From: a virus
Length of the DNA: 22,573 nt
Direction: 5' to 3' (one strand)
Virus record (IMG/VR): IMGVR_UViG_3300021962_000703
Span: 1-22,573 of that record
Positions 17,848-22,573 of this stretch are shown here, piece by piece. The position numbers were made by a program, and so were the translations under genes. The notes under the pieces were generated by a model. The model had not been told where the DNA came from. It did no database searches and saw only the letters and a program-made list of their open reading frames with translations. Within the stretch, counting starts at the first letter, position 1. The number at the start of each line of letters is the position of its first letter.

Positions 17848-18971
17848 TATAGATATCCTATTCCATCTGGATCCGCTGTAATTCCTCTAGCAAAGTCTTG
17901 TAGATTAAATTTACGTAATCTTTCTCTGCTGTACACCGGTACCACGGTGACCGAAATATCACTTAAAACAGGAACCCAAGTGCTGGTTCCAAATGTATTA
18001 CATTTGACATAATTTACATCATTAGGTAAATCGACACTGAAACTTTTAATGATCACAGGAACTTTATCAAATACTGATGATCCGTATCCTGTAAGATTAC
18101 AAACTAATGGAGGATTACCTGCATTTTCTCCCTGTCCGAAAAACATTTTAGTTGCGGTACGGAAGAATGTGGTCGCCGCTATCCAATATGCGGCATCTGT
18201 TTCTGTCTCTGCGGAGAATTGTCCAGCTATTGAGATATCATTTACTTGGCTATTTTTATAAGCATAATAAGGTTGGTTGCTATGTACTGTATCGATCTGA
18301 GAATAATTTGCAGAAGTAGCTACACTAACCGTAGGGAGATAAGGCCATACAACTCCGCCCGTATTTTCTAATAATTTAAACAGCGGACTGTCGAAAATAT
18401 TCCATTGGCAGGTTATTCGTACTCGCCAATCGTCTTTGGCTCCTGGTTCTACTTTTATCGCTGAACCTGTCTGTTTAAAAAGCTCACCGCCTGCTGGAAG
18501 ATTTGATCCTCTAACCAAACTTAAGAGATTATTAATATTGCCTGCGGCTTTTGAAACTGTTCCTGCGAAACTTGAAATACCGCTGGCTAATCCGCCGCCT
18601 GTGATTTTACTCAATGCTCCTTGGATGTCTGGAGTAAGACTGCTGGTCGATCCTGCTACGGTTTGCAAATTACCTATCCCGCCTGGGATGTTGCTCTGTA
18701 CGGTATTGCTGATTCCGCCTAACGCAGAAGGTGCTCCACCTAATAATGCCTGTGCGTTCTGTGTAGCAGTATTGATATTAGGAATATTTGTTCCGCTAAG
18801 TCCGTTTAGACCGCTACCAATACCTCCTGATAGCTGATTAATTTTAGCATCTAATCCAGCTTTACCAAGAGGATTTTGCGTCAGCAGATTTCCTCCTAGG
18901 TTGGATGCTTGATTTAATGATTGCTGAGTCGATGTCAGCAATTTTGCCAAAGGATTTATCGATAATGCCAT
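17847..18971 (-). CDS. 48: Baseplate tail tube cap gp48
   Basis: A protein of the gp48/gp54 family, tube-like proteins that cap the hub and start tail tube polymerisation. The recognisable domain is at residues about 178-374: DDWRVRITCQWNIFDSPLF, VVWPYLPTVSVATSANYSQI, AAYWIAATTFFRTATKMFFG and VNYVKCNTFGTSTWVPVLSD. The first 150 residues are of low complexity, rich in G, N, S, L and Q. The length (374) is close to T4 gp48 (364). It is the first gene of the leftward operon; AGGAAA lies at 18985-18990 and a late promoter element at 18999-19006. The related gp54 is an alternative, but gp48 is the usual annotation at this position. Confidence 0.85.
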   Translation of the reverse strand: MALSINPLAKLLTSTQQSLNQASNLGGNLLTQNPLGKAGLDAKINQLSGGIGSGLNGLSGTNIPNINTATQNAQALLGGAPSALGGISNTVQSNIPGGIGNLQTVAGSTSSLTPDIQGALSKITGGGLASGISSFAGTVSKAAGNINNLLSLVRGSNLPAGGELFKQTGSAIKVEPGAKDDWRVRITCQWNIFDSPLFKLLENTGGVVWPYLPTVSVATSANYSQIDTVHSNQPYYAYKNSQVNDISIAGQFSAETETDAAYWIAATTFFRTATKMFFGQGENAGNPPLVCNLTGYGSSVFDKVPVIIKSFSVDLPNDVNYVKCNTFGTSTWVPVLSDISVTVVPVYSRERLRKFNLQDFARGITADPDGIGYL

Positions 18972-18998
18972 TTTGATTAAATTGTTTCCTATTAACTC

Positions 18999-19006
18999 TA
19001 TTTATT
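18999..19006 (-). promoter_or_regulatory. T4-type late promoter for the baseplate operon
   Basis: The minus strand reads AATAAATA, which fits the T4 late element TATAAATA at seven of eight positions and the looser NATAAATA form. Transcription would start near 18993 and give a leader of about 20 bases before the gp48 ATG, with AGGAAA at 18985-18990. This element is recognised by gp55 with RNA polymerase in T4-type phages, and gp55 is encoded just across the divergent region. Confidence 0.65.
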
Positions 19007-19024
19007 CAGATAATAATGTGCTAT

Positions 19025-19030
19025 TATAAT
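19025..19030 (+). promoter_or_regulatory. Probable -10 box of the gp55 promoter
   Basis: A perfect TATAAT lies 17 bases before the gp55 ATG. No good -35 box is present: at a 17-base spacing the bases are TTATTC. The transcript would begin just before the ribosome site AGGAG at 19038-19042. The promoter is weaker than the one before gp47 or may need a phage activator; no MotA box was recognised. Confidence 0.4.
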
Positions 19031-19047
19031 AAGTAATAGGAGAACAT

Positions 19048-19902
19048 ATGAGCTTACCAAAACAGAAATATCTAAATAACAGAGACCTCTTAAAAGAGAT
19101 CCATAGGTCTAAAAATACTTACTGTACCTACACAGACAAAGAGTATCAAGACTACGACATCATACTAAGCGATCTCGATCGTATCAACATACGTACCATA
19201 GCAGAAGCAAAACGCAATCGTGCGGCTAGATTAGCAAGAGCAAACTGGGAGGCCGCACAACGGGCATCACAGAAAAAATTAAGCCAAAAAGAGTTCGAGA
19301 TAGACTATCGCAAAATGCAGAAAGAAGATTTAGTTTTCCGTATTATGACTTTTGATCACGTACCTAAAGCACCCGGTAGAAAAAAGACCGTAAAAACTGT
19401 AGCAGATGCACACGAACGCTGTAACTTTCCTCCATTCCAGCATTGGAAATTTGACGAGAAAGGTAACCTAATATTAGTAGGTAAAAGCCATTGGCGAGGC
19501 GATCTAGAAAAAGGCGAGTTTAACAAAGAGCACGGACAGATGACAGATAATCTAGCACGTATGTTCTTAAAGCTATGCGAACGCTATGCTACCCGTGGTA
19601 ACGTTCGTGGATATACCTACAATGACGAAATGCGTGGACAAGCGATATTGCAATTAACACAGATTGGATTACAGTTTGATGAAAGCAAATCGGATAATCC
19701 TTTCGCTTACTATACCGCGGCAGTAACCAATTCATTCGTTAGGATCATTAATATAGAAAAACGCAACCAAAATATCAGAGATGACATTTTAGAAATCAAT
19801 GGAATGACTCCTAGTTGGACTAGGCAGAATGCAGGTGGAGACACAGGCGAAAGCGGTGCTGTCACTGACATTGATCCTAAAAAAATCAATGACGAAGATT
19901 GA
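19048..19902 (+). CDS. 55: Late-transcription sigma factor gp55, extended form
   Basis: A divergent sigma-70 family factor that directs host RNA polymerase to phage late promoters. The N-terminal KYLNNRDLLKEI (residues 7-18) parallels the T4 gp55 start (YVNNKELLQAI). The sigma-region-2-like part is at about 168-240: ARMFLKLCERYATRGNVRGY, YNDEMRGQAILQLTQIGLQF and NPFAYYTAAVTNSFVRIIN, followed by IEKRNQNIRDD. The protein has 284 residues against 185 in T4. The extra length, about residues 20-165, is charged and contains KAPGRKKTVKTVADAHERCN and HWKFDEKGNLILVGKSHWRG. AGGAG lies five bases before the ATG. The gene diverges from the late baseplate operon it should activate and is followed by gp47-gp46, as in the T4 order 55-47-46. 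The tail GDTGESGAVTDIDPKKINDE is acidic and could carry the clamp-binding function, which is inference. Confidence 0.9.
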   Translation: MSLPKQKYLNNRDLLKEIHRSKNTYCTYTDKEYQDYDIILSDLDRINIRTIAEAKRNRAARLARANWEAAQRASQKKLSQKEFEIDYRKMQKEDLVFRIMTFDHVPKAPGRKKTVKTVADAHERCNFPPFQHWKFDEKGNLILVGKSHWRGDLEKGEFNKEHGQMTDNLARMFLKLCERYATRGNVRGYTYNDEMRGQAILQLTQIGLQFDESKSDNPFAYYTAAVTNSFVRIINIEKRNQNIRDDILEINGMTPSWTRQNAGGDTGESGAVTDIDPKKINDED

Positions 19903-19908
19903 CAATCT
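19896..19908 (+). promoter_or_regulatory. 13-base palindrome over the -35 box of the gp47 promoter
   Basis: AGATTGACAATCT is a perfect inverted repeat of six bases around a central A. It covers the gp55 stop codon and the TTGACA box. It could be an operator, but chance is possible for so short a site. Confidence 0.25.
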
Positions 19909-19927
19909 GTTGAAATCAGTGTATAAT
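19899..19927 (+). promoter_or_regulatory. Consensus sigma70-type promoter for gp47-gp46
   Basis: TTGACA (19899-19904) and TATAAT (19922-19927) are separated by exactly 17 bases, a perfect match to the bacterial housekeeping promoter. The start would fall near 19934, right at the ribosome site AAAAGGAG (19933-19940), so the leader would be very short. The -35 box overlaps the gp55 stop codon. It is suited to early transcription by unmodified host polymerase. Confidence 0.75.
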
Positions 19928-19945
19928 AGCACAAAAGGAGAATAG

Positions 19946-20956
19946 ATGGCATTATTCAAGAAAGCCGCTTGCTTCACAGATATCCATTTTGGATTGAAGT
20001 CTGGCAGTAGGATACACAATCAGGACTGTGAAGAATTCGTGCAATGGTTCTGCGACACCGCCAAGGCACAAGGTTGTGAAACAGCGATATTCTTAGGCGA
20101 TTGGCATCACAATCGTAGCACCACTGATGTATCCACTATGAACTATACCGTTAGCAATCTAGAGAAACTAAATGCTAACTTTGAAAAAGTATATTTCATC
20201 TTAGGCAATCACGATCTATTCTACAAAGACAAGCGTGAGATCAATTCCATAGAGTTTATGCGATTGTTTCCAAATGTCGTTCCGATCAAGGAGCCATTCA
20301 CGGAAGGTGATGTGACATTCTTGCCGTGGTTAGTGGGTGAAGAATGGAAACAGGTTCCTAAGATTAAATCTAGATATGTGTTTGGACATTTTGAATTACC
20401 GTTATTCTATATGAACGCTATGGTACAGATGCCCGATCACGGTACATTACAAGGCGATCACTTTATTAATCAAGAGTATGTGTTCTCAGGACACTTCCAT
20501 AAGCGACAGGCCAAAGGTAACATCACTTATATCGGTAATGCGTTTCCACACAATTACGCAGATGCAGGAGACGATGAACGAGGAATGATGATATTAGAGT
20601 GGGGTAGCAAGCCTGAATATCATACTTGGCCAGAGCAACCTGTATATCGTACCTATAAGTTAAGCCAAATCATAGACACTCCGGACGAGTTATTGAAACC
20701 TAAGATGCATTGTAGGGTTACTATCGATTTGCCTATCACATTCGAAGAGGCGAGTTTTATCAGAGAAAACTTTATGCCACAGTATGATCTACGTGAGCTG
20801 ATGTTGATACCTGAAAAAGTAGAACTAGAATCAAATGCGGCTCCGGTAGAGCTACAGTTTGAAAGCGTTGATACTATCGTTATGAATCAGATCAACGCTA
20901 TCGAAAGCGATGCCTATGACAAAAACTTATTATTGGATATCTACAAAGATCTATGA
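19946..20956 (+). CDS. 47: Recombination nuclease subunit gp47 (SbcD/Mre11-like)
   Basis: The metallophosphoesterase subunit of the gp46/gp47 complex, which resects DNA ends for recombination-dependent replication and takes part in host DNA breakdown. All metal-binding motifs of the family are visible: D12-x-H14 (FTDIHFG), GD52 in FLGDWHHNR, GN88HD in ILGNHDLF, H148 in VFGHFEL, and GHFH at 182-185. The length (336) matches T4 gp47 (339). AAAAGGAG lies five bases before the ATG. The stop overlaps the gp46 start by four bases (ATGA), as is usual for subunits made in fixed ratio. A strong sigma70-type promoter lies directly upstream. Confidence 0.96.
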   Translation: MALFKKAACFTDIHFGLKSGSRIHNQDCEEFVQWFCDTAKAQGCETAIFLGDWHHNRSTTDVSTMNYTVSNLEKLNANFEKVYFILGNHDLFYKDKREINSIEFMRLFPNVVPIKEPFTEGDVTFLPWLVGEEWKQVPKIKSRYVFGHFELPLFYMNAMVQMPDHGTLQGDHFINQEYVFSGHFHKRQAKGNITYIGNAFPHNYADAGDDERGMMILEWGSKPEYHTWPEQPVYRTYKLSQIIDTPDELLKPKMHCRVTIDLPITFEEASFIRENFMPQYDLRELMLIPEKVELESNAAPVELQFESVDTIVMNQINAIESDAYDKNLLLDIYKDL

Positions 20957-22573
20957 TTAAAATAAAAAATCTTACAGTTAGAAACTTTATGAGCGTGGGC
21001 AATCAAACCCAGGCTATCGATTTTGACAAGGGACAGTTAACGTTAGTGCTTGGCGAAAACTTAGACCTCGGCGGTGATGACAGTGGCGCTAGGAATGGTA
21101 CAGGTAAGACCACCATAATCAACGGATTGAGTTATGCAATATACGGCCAAGCACTAACAAATATCAAGAAAGACAACCTAGTTAATAAGATCAACAGCAA
21201 AGGAATGCTGGTAACAGTTACCTTTGAAAAAGATGGCGTTGAGTATCACGTTGAACGAGGACGCAAACCTAATGTATTAAAATTCAGTGTCAATGGTCAA
21301 GAGCAGGACGTGGAGGATCTAGACGAATCACAGGGCGATAGCCGAGAAACACAGAAAGCCATCGACGATATGATGGGTATGAGCCACGATATGTTCAAAC
21401 ATCTAGTAGCATTGAACACCTATACCGAACCGTTTCTAGCAATGAAACCTACAGAACAGCGCAACATTATCGAGCAACTGTTAGGTATTACTTTATTGAG
21501 TGAAAAATCTGAAGCGTTAAAAGAGCAGATGAAGATTACCCGAGATGCTATCTCTACAGAAAACACTAAATTAGAAACTATCAAAGCGTCCAACGAGAAA
21601 ATCAAACAAAGCATAGAGTCTATAGAACGCAAACAGCGGATGTGGGATGAAAGCAAAGAGAAAACTATAGAAGATTTACTAAGAGCCAAAGAACTTTTGG
21701 CTAACATCGATATCGATAATGAAATTACAGCACAGAAACAACTAGTAGAATGGAACAAACAGAAACAAGAAAAGGATAATCTCGATGGTTTGATAGCGAG
21801 ACAATCTACAGCGTTAGATAAAGAACAAAAAACATTAGATAGATTAGAAAAAGAACTGATTAGCCTGAAAGAACACAAGTGTCACGCCTGCGGACAGGAT
21901 ATACACGATGATAAACACGACGATATGGTTACAGAGAAACAAAATCAAGTCGATGAAAGTGCTGTGGCTGTCAAAGAAGCAGAAGAAGAAATCACAGCAC
22001 TACAAGAAGCGTTAGAATTAGTAGGAGAGCTAGGTAACTGTCCTAAGGTGGAATACGATAGTCTAGAACAGGCGCTAGAGCACCGTAGCACGCTGAGCAA
22101 GTTGGATCAGGATATAGAGGTTAAGGAGAAGGAAGAAAACCCTTACACGGAGCAGATTAAAGAATTAGAAGAATCAGCGGTACAGGAACTAGATTTCACA
22201 GCATTAAATGACTTGACTAGGGTAAAAGAACACCAAGAGTTCTTGTATAAATTGCTTACAAACAAAGATTCGTTTGTTAGAAAGCGCATCATCGATCAGA
22301 ACTTACAGTTCTTGAATCAGCGACTAACTTATTATCTCGCTAAGATAGGATTACCACATATAGTGGAGTTTAACAATGATTTAACAGTGATAATTACACA
22401 GTTAGGACAGGACTTAGACTTCGATAATCTAAGCCGTGGTGAGCGAAATAGGCTCATACTATCTATGAGTTGGGCTTTCCGTGATGTTTGGGAAAACCTA
22501 TACCACTCAATAAACTTATTATTCATTGACGAACTAGTAGATTCGGGCATGGACGCCAGCGGTGTTGAATCAA
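20953..22573 (+). CDS. 46: Recombination ATPase subunit gp46 (SbcC/Rad50-like), 3' end beyond window
   Basis: The SMC-type ATPase partner of gp47. The start overlaps the gp47 stop, and 540 codons are present with no stop; T4 gp46 has 560, so only a short C-terminal piece should be missing. The N-terminus NLTVRNFMSVGNQTQAIDF and the Walker A loop ARNGTGKTT (K52, T53) are clear. A long charged coiled-coil region (about 170-440) is split by a zinc hook, HKCHACGQ (C310, C313). The ABC signature LSRGERNR (L493-) and Walker B LLFIDE (D526, E527) follow. Relative to T4 (GRNGGGKST), the loop before Walker A carries an insertion, NLDLGGDDSGA. No good ribosome site precedes the ATG, so translation depends on coupling to gp47. 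Confidence 0.96.
   Translation, partial: MIKIKNLTVRNFMSVGNQTQAIDFDKGQLTLVLGENLDLGGDDSGARNGTGKTTIINGLSYAIYGQALTNIKKDNLVNKINSKGMLVTVTFEKDGVEYHVERGRKPNVLKFSVNGQEQDVEDLDESQGDSRETQKAIDDMMGMSHDMFKHLVALNTYTEPFLAMKPTEQRNIIEQLLGITLLSEKSEALKEQMKITRDAISTENTKLETIKASNEKIKQSIESIERKQRMWDESKEKTIEDLLRAKELLANIDIDNEITAQKQLVEWNKQKQEKDNLDGLIARQSTALDKEQKTLDRLEKELISLKEHKCHACGQDIHDDKHDDMVTEKQNQVDESAVAVKEAEEEITALQEALELVGELGNCPKVEYDSLEQALEHRSTLSKLDQDIEVKEKEENPYTEQIKELEESAVQELDFTALNDLTRVKEHQEFLYKLLTNKDSFVRKRIIDQNLQFLNQRLTYYLAKIGLPHIVEFNNDLTVIITQLGQDLDFDNLSRGERNRLILSMSWAFRDVWENLYHSINLLFIDELVDSGMDASGVES

Noticed and set aside
18436-18837. Rightward open frame of 133 codons
   Set aside because: Antisense to the low-complexity N-terminus of gp48. 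The proline- and leucine-rich product is what the reverse of G/N/S-rich codons gives.
19903-19945. Possible terminator between gp55 and gp47
   Set aside because: The only inverted repeat is the short palindrome at the -35 box, with no U-run after it. The gap is better explained as a promoter.
21420-21878. Leftward open frame of 152 codons with a hydrophobic, Ser/Cys-rich product
   Set aside because: Antisense to the coiled-coil part of gp46. Charged coiled-coil codons read backward give S/L/F-rich frames, so the membrane-like look is an artefact.
1-22573. tRNA genes, CRISPR arrays, homing endonucleases, insertion sequences, host metabolic genes
   Set aside because: None was recognised on either strand. 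Almost all bases are within core phage genes.

Overview
The window is part of the genome of a T4-like myovirus (Straboviridae/Kyanoviridae-type tailed phage). It is AT-rich and every gene found belongs to the T4 core set or to the baseplate of marine T4-like phages. The closest match from memory is the marine group that includes cyanophages and pelagiphages. This rests on the order gp48-gp53-hub-gp5-gp25-gp6-giant structural protein, on a gp5 without a lysozyme domain, and on a long-form gp55. The host cannot be fixed from these genes, because no photosynthesis or other host-derived gene lies in the window.

Layout. Positions 1-18971 form one leftward operon for the baseplate: gp48 tube cap (18971-17847), gp53 wedge (17847-17548), a 791-residue hub-type protein (17546-15171), gp5 spike (15169-13580), gp25 wedge (13580-13143), gp6 wedge (13100-9687) and a giant structural protein (9685 to beyond base 1, at least 3228 residues). 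The genes overlap by 1 base or are 1 base apart, except for a 42-base gap before gp6. Positions 19048-22573 run rightward: the late sigma factor gp55, then the recombination nuclease pair gp47 and gp46, with gp46 running off the right edge. The order 55-47-46 is also that of T4, where the clamp and clamp loader genes 45-44-62 follow.

Regulation. A 76-base divergent region (18972-19047) separates the two blocks. It carries a T4-type late promoter element (AATAAATA) facing the baseplate operon and a -10 box facing gp55, the factor expected to recognise such late promoters. A consensus sigma70-type promoter (TTGACA, 17 bases, TATAAT) overlaps the gp55 stop codon and drives gp47-gp46. The picture is early or middle expression of gp55/47/46, followed by gp55-dependent late expression of the baseplate.

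The most interesting object is the giant protein. It combines a beta-propeller-like series of FG-GAP-type blades with several short W/Y-rich modules resembling chitin/carbohydrate-binding modules, some lying between the blades, and GxGY-type beta repeats near its visible end. No stretch over 300 bases lacks a gene. No tRNA, CRISPR array, insertion sequence or integrase was seen.
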